DNA from: Georgenia thermotolerans
Lineage (GTDB): Bacteria > Actinomycetota > Actinomycetes > Actinomycetales > Actinomycetaceae
Reading direction: 5' to 3'
Length of the DNA stretch: 64,000 nt
Assembly (NCBI RefSeq): GCF_009193185.1
Contig: NZ_VUKF01000015.1
Coordinates: 34,865 to 98,864 of the forward strand
Shown: positions 40,686 through 52,291 of the stretch, one piece after another
Layout of the letters: each line of letters begins with the position of its first letter
How positions within the stretch are numbered: the stretch's first letter is position 1
Made by a program: the position numbers and the translations under genes
Notes under the pieces: model-generated
Databases searched by the model: none
Seen by the model: the letters and a program-made list of their open reading frames with translations, nothing else
What the model was told of the DNA's origin: nothing

Positions 40686-41102
40686 GTGGCGCACTACCTC
40701 GACACGTCCGCGCTGGTGAAGCTCGTGGTCGCCGAGGAGGAGTCGGCGGCGCTCTTCGCCTGGTCCTCCGACCAGGAGTCCGGGCTCGTCTCCAGCGATC
40801 TCGCCCGGACGGAGCTCGTGCGCGTCGTCCGCCGGGCAGCGCCTGACCTCATGGGCCGGGCCCGCGCGGTCCTCGACACCCTCGTCCTGCTCACCCTCCC
40901 GACGTCGACCTTCGAGGAGGCGGGACGCCTGGGCCCGCCCGGGCTGCACAGCCTGGACGTGCTTCACCTCGCCGCCGCGCTGCGGCTCGGCGACGACCTC
41001 GAGGCACTGGTGACGTACGACGACCGGCTGGCCGGGGCGGCGGGCGCGCTCGCCATCCCCGTGCTCTCGCCCGGCCACGCCCATCGGGGTCCGCCGGCGT
41101 AA
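40686..41102 (+). CDS. vapC: Type II toxin, PIN-domain ribonuclease (VapC)
   Basis: A 138-residue PIN-domain RNase. The four acidic residues of the active site are recognisable: Asp6 in YLDTSALVKL, Glu43 in RTELVR, Asp91 in LDVLHLAAAL and Asp112 or Asp113 in VTYDDRL. VapC toxins cleave tRNA or rRNA and are inhibited by the antitoxin encoded just upstream. The pairing of a VapC with a Phd/YefM-type antitoxin is a common mixed arrangement. The gene ends near a hairpin shared with the convergent gene. Confidence 0.9.
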   Translation: MAHYLDTSALVKLVVAEEESAALFAWSSDQESGLVSSDLARTELVRVVRRAAPDLMGRARAVLDTLVLLTLPTSTFEEAGRLGPPGLHSLDVLHLAAALRLGDDLEALVTYDDRLAGAAGALAIPVLSPGHAHRGPPA

Positions 41103-41110
41103 GCACGCTC

Positions 41111-41142
41111 GCCGCGGAGCGGCGATCCGCCGCTGTCGCGGC
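41111..41142. terminator. Bidirectional hairpin between vapC and the convergent gene
   Basis: GCCGCGGAGCGGCG pairs with CGCCGCTGTCGCGGC with one small bulge and a 3-nt loop. It sits between the two stop codons. Confidence 0.6.
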
Positions 41143-41143
41143 G

Positions 41144-42769
41144 TCAGTCCTCGGCTTCCCGACGCTGCATCGCCCGCCAGATCTCCTCGGCAACCGGCGC
41201 GGCGAGCGCCTCGAGGATCTCCCGACGTCGCATGCCGTCGGCCATCATCCGGCGCGCCTCGTGCCACGTCTCGGGCGGCTCGTCGTTCCACAGCCGCGTG
41301 ATGACCACCTGCAGCAGGGCGACGCGCAGCCGCGGGTTCACGCCGTCCACCAGCTCGTCGGACACCGGGTCGTTCAACACCCGCTGGTACGCCCGCGGCT
41401 GCTCGCCCACGATCAGGAGCATGAGGTCGTCCTGGTCGGCCGGATCCAGATCGGTGAAGCGCTCGCCGTCGATGGTCGCCTCGCGGCAGGGCATGGCGAA
41501 GCGGCGACGCTCGGCCTCGGTGTCGGGCGGCACCGTGCCAGGGATGTGGGTGGCGTCCCAGAGGTCCTCCGGCTCGTCACCGAGCTCGTCGCCCCAGTCC
41601 TCCTCGGGCCAGGGGCCGTCCTCGGAGGCCAGGCCAGGGGCCACGCTCAGGAGCCGGTCGGTCGCCTCGAGCAGGACGTCGACGGCGTACGTGGGCAGCC
41701 CCAGCCGCCGGGCCGCCCAGTCGTTCCACCCCATCAGCGCGAGACCGAACGCGTCGAGCTGCTCAGGATCCAGCTCGGCGGCGTGACGGCGGACGAGGAG
41801 CTCCGTCAGCCCAGGCCCCACCCGCAACGGCCGGCCGCCGCACTGATTACCCGCGCGGGCGAACTCCTCCGCCCAGTCGCGCACCGCCTCCCGGTCGGCG
41901 GCGAGCCGCCGAGCCTCGGGCGCGCCGAGGAACTCCTCCACCAGCGCGCCGATCTCGGCCGCGGGCACGGCCGGCGCATCGGCGTCGCCGTCGCCACCGA
42001 AGGTCCGCAGGCGGGCGGCCACGATCGGCCAGGTCGACCAGAAGTCCTCGTCCGGTCCCCGCCACGCAACGTCCTCCCGCTGCATCGCCAGCGCGCGGGC
42101 CAGGCCAGCCGCGGCGAGGTCGTGCGCTCGGCCCGGGGAGACCTCCTCGACCTCCGTGATCCCGTTCGATGCCGCAGCATGCTCGTGCAGGCGTGCGCGT
42201 GCCTCGGTCACGTCCTCCACGAGGAACGCCGACTCCGTCCACACACCTGGCCCGTTGAAGTCCAGCTGCACCATCAACCCGTGGCGGCCCACGGGCGCGA
42301 CCCGGTCGAACTCGAGCAGGAGGCTCGCCTGGTCGCCGAAGACGTCGGCCGCCTGCAGGCACCGGACGAGGCGGGCGGTCCCGAGGGTCTCCGACCACGG
42401 CGGGGGCGGCAGGGTCGCTTCCAGCTCGGCGGCGACGCGCGCCGCGCGATCGCGCAGCTCGGGTTGTGGGAGCAGCTCCGCGAGAACCAGGGCGACCGCG
42501 AGGGCCTCCGGTGTGGCGAGCCGGGCACAGGTCTCGACGAGCCCGCCCCATGGCGCGTCGGCGTCCTCCTCGCCCCATGGTGCCGCGAGGAGCTCGCCGA
42601 GGTTTGCGGCCAGCGCCAGCTCCGCCTCCAGCGGATCCGCGCCGGCCTCCAGGACCTGACCGCCCAGCAGCGTGACCAGCTTGCCCTCGTCGTCGCGGCG
42701 CCGCGGCGCCCGGCGCGTGGGACCCGAGCGGTCGGGCTTGCGCTTCCGTCCTCTGCTCTTCGGGCTCAT
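41144..42769 (-). CDS. Hypothetical protein with DUF1841-like C-terminus
   Basis: A 541-residue acidic soluble protein I cannot assign with confidence. The N-terminus is a short basic tail ([21 protein letters not shown]). A mixed alpha/beta middle follows (about 30-430). The final ~110 residues ([53 protein letters not shown]) match the layout of DUF1841 as I remember it; that is inference. No signal peptide or membrane helix. It ends next to the vapC terminator. The start ATG at 42769 is in a weak context. Confidence 0.7.
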   Translation of the reverse strand: MSPKSRGRKRKPDRSGPTRRAPRRRDDEGKLVTLLGGQVLEAGADPLEAELALAANLGELLAAPWGEEDADAPWGGLVETCARLATPEALAVALVLAELLPQPELRDRAARVAAELEATLPPPPWSETLGTARLVRCLQAADVFGDQASLLLEFDRVAPVGRHGLMVQLDFNGPGVWTESAFLVEDVTEARARLHEHAAASNGITEVEEVSPGRAHDLAAAGLARALAMQREDVAWRGPDEDFWSTWPIVAARLRTFGGDGDADAPAVPAAEIGALVEEFLGAPEARRLAADREAVRDWAEEFARAGNQCGGRPLRVGPGLTELLVRRHAAELDPEQLDAFGLALMGWNDWAARRLGLPTYAVDVLLEATDRLLSVAPGLASEDGPWPEEDWGDELGDEPEDLWDATHIPGTVPPDTEAERRRFAMPCREATIDGERFTDLDPADQDDLMLLIVGEQPRAYQRVLNDPVSDELVDGVNPRLRVALLQVVITRLWNDEPPETWHEARRMMADGMRRREILEALAAPVAEEIWRAMQRREAED

Positions 42770-42941
42770 CGCGCCATGGTGGCACGCTGCCGGGCGGCCC
42801 GGCAGGCGTCGTCCCCAGGGCCCGCGGGTCATCAGGCTGGGCGGCGAGCACCGCCGCAGGGTCGCGGGCACACTGGACCGTGAGCCACCGGAGCCGCGTG
42901 GCGCGCCAGGGTCGGCTCCGCCAGGAACCGAGAGGACCCCC

Positions 42942-44942
<2,001 letters not shown>

Positions 44943-45793
44943 GCGTACCGGCGCAGGCGGTCGGCCCAGGGGTAGGTCGCCAGCCCGTCGGGGCAGTGCC
45001 GCACGGGGTCGAACCGCAGGTCGGCGTCGGGGTGCCGGCCGGGCCGCCAGGTCAGCACGCCGAGGGGCTGCCACGGCCCGCGCGGCGAGGCCCAGCGCAG
45101 GACCAGGCGGCCGGGCACGCCGGTGGGGACCGCGCCGACCAGCACGGGACCGGCCGGGGAGGCGAACGGCATCAGCGAGCCGAACGCGCCGCCGAGCGGC
45201 CGGGGCCGGGCGGTCAGGAGGTACCGGGTCCACCGGCCCGTCCCGGTGGAGGCGAGCAGGAGGTCGTTCGGGCCGCCGCGCCCGCGCCAGCGCAGCGCCA
45301 GCCCCTGGACGTCCGGCAGGGGCGCCGGGAGCCCGACGGCGCGGGAGAACCGGGCGGTGACGTCCAGGACGGCGCGCTCGCCGAGCACGCCGAGAGCGGT
45401 GCCGGCCCCGGCGAGCTCCATCCGGGCCGGCACCACCGCCCCGCGGGGGTGCAGCGGCTTCCCGTGCCGCAGCGCGGCGACGGCGGCGAGCCCGGCGCCC
45501 AGGCCCATGCTGACGACGGCGGCGGCGGCGGCGGCGACCACGAGGGACGCACGCCCCCGCCTGCGCGGTGCCGGGCGCGCGGACGAGCGAGCGGCGGCCG
45601 TCGCAGGTGCGGGCATGGGGCCACGGTGCGGCACCGGGGCCGGCGGGGCAACCCGGAGGCGCGACCCGCCCGGCGCCGTCGCCCGCGCCGCCCGGGCCCC
45701 CGCGCACGCCCCCGTCCCCGGGGGCCTGGACTCCGGATGCGTCCGGCACCAGCGGCTCGCATCCTGGCTGGGTTGGCGCATCGGGGAGGAGAC

Positions 45794-46429
45794 ATGGGAA
45801 CCGATCGCACGTCGCCCCTCGCCGGGATCACCCGCGGCATCGAGGACAACCGCAAGCTCGACGCGGCGGTCCGCGCCCTGAAGCCGGTGGCCGACGGCCT
45901 GGTGGCGAACCCCTCCGTCCGGGACCTCCTGCACGGCCATTGGCTCGGCCACGCCCTGCACCCGCTGCTCACCGACCTGCCGCTCGGGATGTGGATGAGC
46001 TCCATGGCCCTCGACCTCACCGGTGGCCCCGCCGCCCGGCCGGCGTCGTCGCGGCTGCTCGGTCTCGGCGTCCTCGCGGCGGTCCCGACGGCGGTCACCG
46101 GCCTGGCCGAGTGGGCGGTCGCGGACACCCGGAGCCAGCGGGTGGGCATCACCCACGCCACCGCCAACTCCGTGGCGCTGACCTGCTTCGCCGCCTCCTG
46201 GGTGGCGCGCCGGGCCGGCCGCCACGACCAGGGGGTGGCCCTCAGCCTGGCGGGCGGGCTGGTGTCGGTGTGGGGCGGCTACCTCGGCGGGCACCTGACG
46301 CTGGCCCGCAAGGTCGGCACCTTCGACCCGGCGACCGCCGGCGACGGCGACACCTCGGTGACCGTGCCGTCCGACGGTGCGGCACCGGTGACCGCGTCGG
46401 GAGCGGGCATCGAGACCGGTGTCAGCTGA
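45794..46429 (+). CDS. DUF2231 membrane protein
   Basis: A 211-residue membrane protein with four helices. The N-terminal segment GHALHPLLTDLPLGMWMSSM, followed by paired helices with GLAEWAVAD and GITHATANSVAL, defines the DUF2231 family. Conserved His and Asp in the second and third helices may bind a cofactor or cation. Members often accompany Rieske or heme proteins; here the Rieske protein is at 37.5 kb and not adjacent. ATG at 45794 follows GGAGGAGAC. Confidence 0.85.
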   Translation: MGTDRTSPLAGITRGIEDNRKLDAAVRALKPVADGLVANPSVRDLLHGHWLGHALHPLLTDLPLGMWMSSMALDLTGGPAARPASSRLLGLGVLAAVPTAVTGLAEWAVADTRSQRVGITHATANSVALTCFAASWVARRAGRHDQGVALSLAGGLVSVWGGYLGGHLTLARKVGTFDPATAGDGDTSVTVPSDGAAPVTASGAGIETGVS

Positions 46430-46526
46430 GGAGCTGCGGGCGGCGGCCGGCCTCAGCGACCTGCCGGGGCTGATGGAAGGGGCCAAGCGCGTCTACCACG
46501 AGGCGTTCGACCCCGGACGGGTCTGA
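46419..46526 (+). CDS. Possible 35-residue protein overlapping the DUF2231 end
   Basis: A GTG at 46419, in a frame shifted relative to DUF2231, opens a 35-codon frame ending TGA at 46524-46526. The peptide begins VSAEELRAAAGLSDLPGL and ends AKRVYHEAFDPGRV. The overlap of start and stop codons is typical of translational coupling. It has no ribosome site of its own and no homologue that I recognise. It could be a chance frame. Confidence 0.3.
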   Translation: MSAEELRAAAGLSDLPGLMEGAKRVYHEAFDPGRV

Positions 46527-46588
46527 CGGCTCACCTCGCCGAGGTGGACCGGCGGCCCGGCCTGCCGGCCGGGCCGCCCGCCCCACTA

Positions 46589-48382
46589 TCACGCCCCGCC
46601 GGTGCCCGGCGGCCCCTCGTGGTGCTGCTTGCGCTCGACCCGCTCGCGCACCACCGCCGCCCGCCCCTTGGCCTCCGGCCCGCCGTAGGCGGACTGGAGG
46701 ACGCTCTGGTTCGGCGGGGTGGTGTCGAGGGCGGCGACCTCCGGGTGGTGCAGGTCGAAGGCCGGGCGCTCGGAGCGGATGCGCGGCAGGAAGTGGAAGT
46801 TGTGCCGCGGGAACGGCGAGTCGGTGGCCCACTCGAGGGAGTTGCCGAACCCCCACGGGTCGGCGACGAACACCGTGCGCGGGCCGCGCTGGGTGATGTA
46901 GACGTTCCACAGGAACGGCAGGGTGGACAGGGCGATGATGAACGCCCCGACGGTGGAGATCTGGTTGTAGAGGGTGAACCCGTCCTCCGGCATGTAGTCG
47001 GCGTACCGCCGCGGCATGCCCTGCACGCCCAGCCAGTGCTGGATCAGGAACGTCATCCAGAAGCCGATGAACAGCAGCCAGAAGTTCCACTTCCCGAGCT
47101 TCTCGTTGAGCATCCGGCCGGTGAACTTCGGCCACCAGAAGTAGAAGCCGGAGTACATCGCGAACACCACGGTGCCGAAGACGACGTAGTGGAAGTGGGC
47201 GACGACGAAGTAGGTGTCCTGGACCTGGAAATCCATCGTCGGGCTGGACAGGATGATGCCGGTCAGGCCGCCGAAGAGGAACGTGGCCAGGAAGCCCAGC
47301 GCGAAGAGCATCGCCGACTCGAAGCTGATCTTGCCGCGCCACATGGTGCCGACCCAGTTGAAGAACTTCACCCCGGTGGGCACGGCGATCGCCATGGTCA
47401 GCAGGGAGAAGAAGTTCAGCATCACGGCGCCGGTGGTGAACATGTGGTGCGCCCACACGGTCATCGACAGGGCCGCGATGGCGATGGTGGCGAAGACCAG
47501 GCCCTTGTAGCCGAAGACCGGCTTGCGGGAGAAGACCGGCAGGACCTCGGTGATGATCCCGAAGAACGGCAGGGCGATGACGTAGACCTCGGGGTGGCCG
47601 AAGAACCAGAACAGGTGCTGCCACAGCAGCGCCCCGCCGAAGTCGGGGTTGTAGATCTGCGCGCCGATCACCCGCTCGAGGCCGAGACCGAACAGGGCCG
47701 CCGCCAGCACCGGGAACGCCATGAGCACCAGCAGCGACGTGACCAGCGTGTTCCAGGTGAAGATCGGCATCCGGAACATCGTCATGCCGGGCGCGCGCAG
47801 CGTGACGATCGTGGTGATGAAGTTGACCGCGCCGAAGATCGTCCCGAACCCGGTCATCGCCAGGCCGAAGACCCACAGGTCACCGCCCAGGCCGGGCGAG
47901 AACATCTCGGTCGACAGCGGGGTGTAGGCGGTCCAGCCGAAGCTCGCCGCACCCTTCGGGGTGAGGAACCCTCCGACGACGAGCAGGCCGCCGAACAGGT
48001 ACAGCCAGTAGGCGAACATGTTCAGCCGGGGGAAAGCCACGTCCGGCGCGCCGATCTGGATCGGCATGAGGACGTTCGCGAAGCCGCTGAACAGCGACGT
48101 CGCGAACAGGAACATCATGATCGTGCCGTGCATCGTGAAGAGCTGGTTGTACTGCTCGTGCGACTGCACGAGCTGCAGCCCGGGCTCGAACAGCTCCATG
48201 CGGATGAGCAGGGCGAGCACCCCGCCGATCATGAAGAAGATGAACGAGGTGATGAGGTACAGGTAGCCGACGACCTTGTGGTCGGTGGAGGTGATCCACT
48301 TGACGATCGTCCTGCCCAGGTGCTGCCGCTGCGGCGGCAGACCGGGCACGGCCTCGATCCGCGGACCGGTGATGGTGGCCAT
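46589..48382 (-). CDS. ctaD: Cytochrome c oxidase subunit I (aa3-type)
   Basis: A 597-residue membrane enzyme with twelve helices, the catalytic subunit of the terminal oxidase. His ligands are visible: [14 protein letters not shown] (low-spin heme a), the Cu-B/Tyr segment [20 protein letters not shown] for Cu-B, and [11 protein letters not shown] for hemes a and a3. Proton-channel residues of type D appear in the first third. The gene is alone: no ctaC, ctaE or ctaF is adjacent in this window. Its ATG overlaps the stop of a 14-codon leader peptide (TGATG), and AGGTGG lies eight bases upstream. Confidence 0.96.
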   Translation of the reverse strand: MATITGPRIEAVPGLPPQRQHLGRTIVKWITSTDHKVVGYLYLITSFIFFMIGGVLALLIRMELFEPGLQLVQSHEQYNQLFTMHGTIMMFLFATSLFSGFANVLMPIQIGAPDVAFPRLNMFAYWLYLFGGLLVVGGFLTPKGAASFGWTAYTPLSTEMFSPGLGGDLWVFGLAMTGFGTIFGAVNFITTIVTLRAPGMTMFRMPIFTWNTLVTSLLVLMAFPVLAAALFGLGLERVIGAQIYNPDFGGALLWQHLFWFFGHPEVYVIALPFFGIITEVLPVFSRKPVFGYKGLVFATIAIAALSMTVWAHHMFTTGAVMLNFFSLLTMAIAVPTGVKFFNWVGTMWRGKISFESAMLFALGFLATFLFGGLTGIILSSPTMDFQVQDTYFVVAHFHYVVFGTVVFAMYSGFYFWWPKFTGRMLNEKLGKWNFWLLFIGFWMTFLIQHWLGVQGMPRRYADYMPEDGFTLYNQISTVGAFIIALSTLPFLWNVYITQRGPRTVFVADPWGFGNSLEWATDSPFPRHNFHFLPRIRSERPAFDLHHPEVAALDTTPPNQSVLQSAYGGPEAKGRAAVVRERVERKQHHEGPPGTGGA

Positions 48383-48426
48383 CAGCGCACCACCTGGCGC
48401 TCGGCGGGAGTCAGGACAGCAGCCAT
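48382..48426 (-). CDS. 14-codon leader peptide of ctaD
   Basis: [14 protein letters not shown] followed by TGA, whose last base is the A of the ctaD ATG. It has its own ribosome site, GAGGTGATC before the ATG at 48426. It may couple ctaD translation to an upstream event or be a chance frame. Confidence 0.45.
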   Translation of the reverse strand: MAAVLTPAERQVVR

Positions 48427-48706
48427 GCTGATCACCTCGCGGTGTGGCGCGCCCCCGGCACCGTGGTGCCGAGCCCCCGCCACCGGTTGGGCGAATGCTC
48501 AGGTCTTCCCACTCTACGAGCCGCGGGGTGCCCCGCAACGTGGGGAACCGCGGTCCGATGACGGGAGCGTAGCGCCGCCAGTCGGCGGGCGGAATGGGGA
48601 CCCGGATCCCGCTGGAAACCGCCGTTCGCGCTCCGGAACGAGGCGCATCGCCGGTGCCTGCGCCGTCCGGCTCCCGCCCGGACGGGCACCCGCCCTGCGC
48701 CGGCGC
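48427..48706. other. 280-bp region upstream of ctaD
   Basis: Holds the presumed ctaD promoter and the 3' border of the leftward FAD reductase gene. I see no clear -10/-35, RNA gene or additional reading frame. GC-rich inverted fragments near 48525-48560 are too weak to call. Confidence 0.3.
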
Positions 48707-49726
48707 TCAGGCCGGCCGGGCCAGCTGGGCGACGGCGCCGGCAAACACGCCGGGCAGGACCCGGGCGGCCGGCACGATCACGCGGCGCACCGGCGCCACG
48801 GCGGTGGCCGTGACCAGCGCCTGGGTCAGCAGGCGGTAGCGGCGCACGATCCGGCGCCAGTCCGCCTCGTACGCCGCCGGGCGGCCCGCGACCAGCGCGG
48901 CGACGGCCGCCTCCGCCTGGGCCAGGGCGAGAGAGACCCCCTCGCCGGTGAGGGCGTCGACGTACCCGGCGGCGTCCCCGACGAGCAGCACCCGGCCCGC
49001 GACCCGGGCGCGCGCCCGCTGGTGCAGAGGCCCGGCCCCGCGCACCGTCGAGGTCGGCGCCCCCAGCCGCTCGCGCAGCGCCGGGAACGCGGCGAGCTGG
49101 GCGGCGTAGGGCTCGCGCCGGCTGGTGAGGAGCGCGATGCCGACCTCGGCGGGCCCCACCGGGGTCACGTAGGCCTCGGCGTGCTCGGCCCAGTGCACCT
49201 CGACGTGGTCGGTCCACGGGGCGACGGCCACGTGGCGGCGCAGGCCGTAGCGGCGCCGGCCGGACGCCGGCGCGTCCAGCCCGAGGCCGCGGCGCAGCGG
49301 GGAGTGCAGCCCATCGGCGGCGACGAGGTAGCGCGCCCGGGTGCCGTCGACCGCGACGCCGTCGTCGTCCTGGCACACCTCCCCCACCCGCCGTTCCTCC
49401 ACCGCCACCCCGGCCGCGGCCACCGCCGCGCGCAGGGCCTCGTGGAGGGCGGTGCGCCGCACCCCGCGCCCGGGCGGGCCGGGGAATCGGGCCTCGGCCG
49501 CGGCCGCACCGGCGACGTAGCGGATGCCGCGCAGCGGCTGCCCGGGCGGGTCGAGCCCCAGCCGGGCGAGGCGCTCGACGGCGCCGGGCATGAGGCCCTC
49601 GCCGCAGGCCTTGTCGATGGCGCCGGGCCGCGGCTCGCGCACGACGACGGACAGTCCGGCGGCGGCGGCGTGCAGGGCGGTGGCCAACCCGGCGGGACCG
49701 CCCCCGGCGACGACGACGTCGAGCAT
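48707..49726 (-). CDS. FAD-dependent geranylgeranyl-reductase-like oxidoreductase
   Basis: A 339-residue flavoprotein of the GGR/para-hydroxybenzoate hydroxylase-like class. VVVAGGGPAGLATALHA is at the N-terminus, CGEGLMPGAVERL is the characteristic segment of plant and archaeal GGR relatives and of quinone-modifying monooxygenases, and VLLVGDAAGYVDALTGEGVSLAL is the FAD motif near residue 260. In the srs system of Streptomyces the equivalent flavoprotein (SrsC) hydroxylates an alkylresorcinol. Here the GGR-like look leaves either hydroxylation or prenyl-chain reduction possible. Last gene of the polyketide cluster; the ATG overlaps the methyltransferase stop (TGATG). Confidence 0.85.
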   Translation of the reverse strand: MLDVVVAGGGPAGLATALHAAAAGLSVVVREPRPGAIDKACGEGLMPGAVERLARLGLDPPGQPLRGIRYVAGAAAAEARFPGPPGRGVRRTALHEALRAAVAAAGVAVEERRVGEVCQDDDGVAVDGTRARYLVAADGLHSPLRRGLGLDAPASGRRRYGLRRHVAVAPWTDHVEVHWAEHAEAYVTPVGPAEVGIALLTSRREPYAAQLAAFPALRERLGAPTSTVRGAGPLHQRARARVAGRVLLVGDAAGYVDALTGEGVSLALAQAEAAVAALVAGRPAAYEADWRRIVRRYRLLTQALVTATAVAPVRRVIVPAARVLPGVFAGAVAQLARPA

Positions 49727-50313
49727 CACGCCGGCCCCCGGGCCGGGCCGCCGGGTGCCTCCCCCACGGCGCGGGCGGGCGCCCCGCCCGCCGCGGGGGC
49801 CGCGGCGCCCAGCGCCCGGTTCTCGGCACGGATGCGGACGGTGAGCAGCACGGCGTTGGCGACGGTGAAGACGGAGGCGGTGATCCAGGCCGAGTGCACC
49901 AGCGGCAGCGCGAAGCCCTCGACGACCACCGCGACGTAGTTGGGGTGGCGGAACCACCGGTACGGGCCCCGGGCCACGAGCGGCAGGCCGGGCACGACGA
50001 TGATCCGGGTGTTCCAGCGGGGCCCGAGGGTGGCGATGCACCACCAGCGCAGCCCCTGGGCGGCGAGGGTCAGCGCCAGCATGGGCCAGCCCAGCGCCGG
50101 GACGAACGCCGGCTGGCGCCACCACACCTCGACCAGCGCACCCACGAGCAGCGCGGTGTGCAGGACCACCATGACGGGATAGTGCCCGCGCCCGGTCTCC
50201 ACCCCGCCGCGGGCGAAGCTCCAGCGGGCGTTGCGGGTGGCGACGACCAGCTCGGCCACCCGCTCGAGCCCGACGAGGAGCACGAGCGCGGTGAACCACG
50301 CGGCCGAGGTCAT
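49726..50313 (-). CDS. Isoprenylcysteine carboxyl methyltransferase-like protein (SrsB-like)
   Basis: A 195-residue membrane methyltransferase with four to five helices. The PF04140-type core is visible: [20 protein letters not shown] and [12 protein letters not shown], the conserved Arg-His-Pro-Asn-Tyr that binds SAM. A free C-terminal Ala/Gly/Pro tail follows. In type III PKS operons this family methylates an alkylresorcinol hydroxyl (SrsB). Its ATG overlaps the PKS stop by 4 nt, so the pair is translated as a unit. Confidence 0.88.
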   Translation of the reverse strand: MTSAAWFTALVLLVGLERVAELVVATRNARWSFARGGVETGRGHYPVMVVLHTALLVGALVEVWWRQPAFVPALGWPMLALTLAAQGLRWWCIATLGPRWNTRIIVVPGLPLVARGPYRWFRHPNYVAVVVEGFALPLVHSAWITASVFTVANAVLLTVRIRAENRALGAAAPAAGGAPARAVGEAPGGPARGPA

Positions 50314-51389
50314 GCCCGCAGCAGGACGAGCTCGGCGCTGAAACCCGGGCCCATCGCCATCATCACGCCCGGCGAGCCGGGCTCCGGCGGGCGGCGGTCG
50401 AGGGTGTCGCGCAGGATGTGCAGCACCGACGCCGAGGACAGGTTGCCCACCCGGCGCAGGGACTCGGTGGTCAGGGCGAGCGCGTCGGCGTCCACGCCGA
50501 GGGTCTCGGCCAGGGAGTCGATGACCTTCGGCCCGCCCGGGTGGCACACCCACCACCCGACGTCCTCGACGCCGAGCCCGTGCTCGCCCAGGAAGGCGGC
50601 GACGTCGGCGCCGATGCGGTCGCGCACGAGCGCGGGCACCTCCGCGCCGAGGACGATCTTGAAGCCGTTGGCGCCCACGTCCCAGCCCATGACGGCCTCG
50701 GTGCCCGGGTAGAGGTGGCTGCGGCTGGCCCGCACGGTGGGGACGCCGGCGCCGGAGCCGTCCGGGCCGGTGGCAAGCGGGTGCTCCGGCCCGACGGCGA
50801 GCAGCGCGCCGGCGCCGTCGCCGAACAGGCCCGAGGCCACGAGGTTGGCGGTCGAGGTGTCCTGGCGCTGGATGGTCAGCGAGCACAGCTCGACGGCGAC
50901 GAGCGCGGCGACGGCGCGCGGGTGGCCGAGGAGGTAGTCGTGCAGGCGGGCGGTGCCGGCCGCCCCGGCCATGCAGCCCAGCCCGAGCATCGGCACGCGC
51001 ACGACGTCCCCGCGCAGCCCCACCCGGGCGGCGATGCGGGCCTCCAGCGAGGGCACGGCCAGGCCGGTGATCGTGGTCGAGACGATGAGGTCGACGTCGG
51101 CCGGGGTCAGCCCGGCCCGGTCGAGGGCGCCGGTGAGGGCGCGCGAGCCCAGGTCCACGGCCGCCTCGATGAAGGCGTCGTTGGCGGCGGTGAAGCCGGC
51201 GAGGGCGGCGTAGCGCTCCAACGGCAGGGCGAGGTGGCGGTGGTCGACGCCGGCGCTGGCGTGCACCCGGCGCAGCAGCGCGTGGGTGCGGCCCTCGGCG
51301 CCGATCATCCCGGCGACGGCGTCGGTGACGTCGCCCTGGGCGTAGCGGTGCTCGGGCAGCACCGCCTCCACCGCCACGAGGTGCGTCAT
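50310..51389 (-). CDS. Type III polyketide synthase
   Basis: A 359-residue homodimeric thiolase-fold enzyme of the CHS/ArsA group. The catalytic triad is present: Cys139 in [11 protein letters not shown], His283 in VCHPGGPKV and Asn316 in VGNLSSASV. The gatekeeping and family segment [15 protein letters not shown] also fits. It should condense a fatty acyl-CoA with malonyl-CoA to make alkylresorcinol or alkylpyrone. ATG at 51389 lies six bases after a TACGCT -10 on the same strand, so a leaderless start is likely. First of three overlapping genes (PKS, methyltransferase, flavoprotein), with a UbiA prenyltransferase upstream. Confidence 0.93.
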   Translation of the reverse strand: MTHLVAVEAVLPEHRYAQGDVTDAVAGMIGAEGRTHALLRRVHASAGVDHRHLALPLERYAALAGFTAANDAFIEAAVDLGSRALTGALDRAGLTPADVDLIVSTTITGLAVPSLEARIAARVGLRGDVVRVPMLGLGCMAGAAGTARLHDYLLGHPRAVAALVAVELCSLTIQRQDTSTANLVASGLFGDGAGALLAVGPEHPLATGPDGSGAGVPTVRASRSHLYPGTEAVMGWDVGANGFKIVLGAEVPALVRDRIGADVAAFLGEHGLGVEDVGWWVCHPGGPKVIDSLAETLGVDADALALTTESLRRVGNLSSASVLHILRDTLDRRPPEPGSPGVMMAMGPGFSAELVLLRA

Positions 51390-51395
51390 CCCGGC

Positions 51396-51401
51396 AGCGT
51401 A
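51396..51401 (-). promoter_or_regulatory. -10 element, leaderless promoter of the PKS operon
   Basis: On the minus strand TACGCT is followed by GCCGGG and the PKS ATG. It lies between the prenyltransferase stop and the PKS start, so the PKS operon may have its own start point. Confidence 0.5.
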
Positions 51402-51439
51402 TGGGCGCCGGACGCCGGGCGCGCCGCGAACGGTGGCCG

Positions 51440-52243
51440 TCATCCGCGGGCGGCGAGCATGACGACGTCGACGAGGGCCAGGGCCATCGCGGCCCGGAAG
51501 GGTGCCTTGCCCCCGGCGCGCAGCGCCCCGGCGGCGCCCGCCACCACCCCGGCGAGCACCGCCCACGCCCACCCGGGGGTCGGGCCCGCGGGGCCGAGGA
51601 CGATGACGGCGGTGGCCGCCACGAGACACCCGAGGGCGAGCAGCCCGCTGGCCCGGGCGCCGAGGCGGTGCGGGAGCCCGCGCACGCCGGTGGCGGCATC
51701 GTCGGCGAGGTCTGGCAGCACGTTGAGCAGGTGCGCGCCCAGCCCGAGCAGGCTCCCGGCCGCGACCATCCAGGCCGGCGGCAGCCGGACCGGGTCGCCG
51801 GCCAGCCACACCCACACCGGCAGCGCGCCGAAGGCGACGGCGTAGGGCAGGAACGACCACGCGGTGCGCTTGAGGCCGAGGTTGTACGCCCAGCCCGAGC
51901 CGACGCCGAGCACGAGGTGGACCAGCCCGGAGAGCAGCCCGGCGGCCAGCGAGGCCACCGCGCACACCGCCAGGACGACCGCGAGCGCGCGGCGCACGAC
52001 CGCGCGGGGCAGCACGCCGGTGGCGATCGGCTTGTCGGTGCGGCCGACGCGGGCGTCCCGGTCGGCGTCGAGCAGGTCGTTGGACCAGCCGATGGACAGC
52101 TGCCCGGCGAGCACCGCGGCGGTGAGGACCACCCCGGTCACCGGCGGCAGGCCGGCGACGACGACGAGCACGGCCACCACCGAGGTCACCGCGACCGTGG
52201 GCGCGAGGTGGCACGCCCGCAGCAGCGCCAGCGTCGTCGCCAT
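51440..52243 (-). CDS. UbiA family prenyltransferase
   Basis: A 267-residue membrane prenyltransferase. The first Asp-rich motif is [18 protein letters not shown] (NDxxDxxxD) and the second is [12 protein letters not shown], each coordinating Mg-prenyl diphosphate. Nine helices surround the cavity. The acceptor would be an aromatic or quinone ring; the neighbouring PKS makes such a ring. ATG at 52243 follows AGGGTGG; a GTG 9 nt upstream is the alternative. Placed 51 bp before the PKS. It could alternatively serve menaquinone biosynthesis. Confidence 0.88.
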   Translation of the reverse strand: MATTLALLRACHLAPTVAVTSVVAVLVVVAGLPPVTGVVLTAAVLAGQLSIGWSNDLLDADRDARVGRTDKPIATGVLPRAVVRRALAVVLAVCAVASLAAGLLSGLVHLVLGVGSGWAYNLGLKRTAWSFLPYAVAFGALPVWVWLAGDPVRLPPAWMVAAGSLLGLGAHLLNVLPDLADDAATGVRGLPHRLGARASGLLALGCLVAATAVIVLGPAGPTPGWAWAVLAGVVAGAAGALRAGGKAPFRAAMALALVDVVMLAARG

Positions 52244-52291
52244 GCGGGCCACCCTGGCACCGTCACGCCGCGGCGGGAAGAGGCCGCAGGC

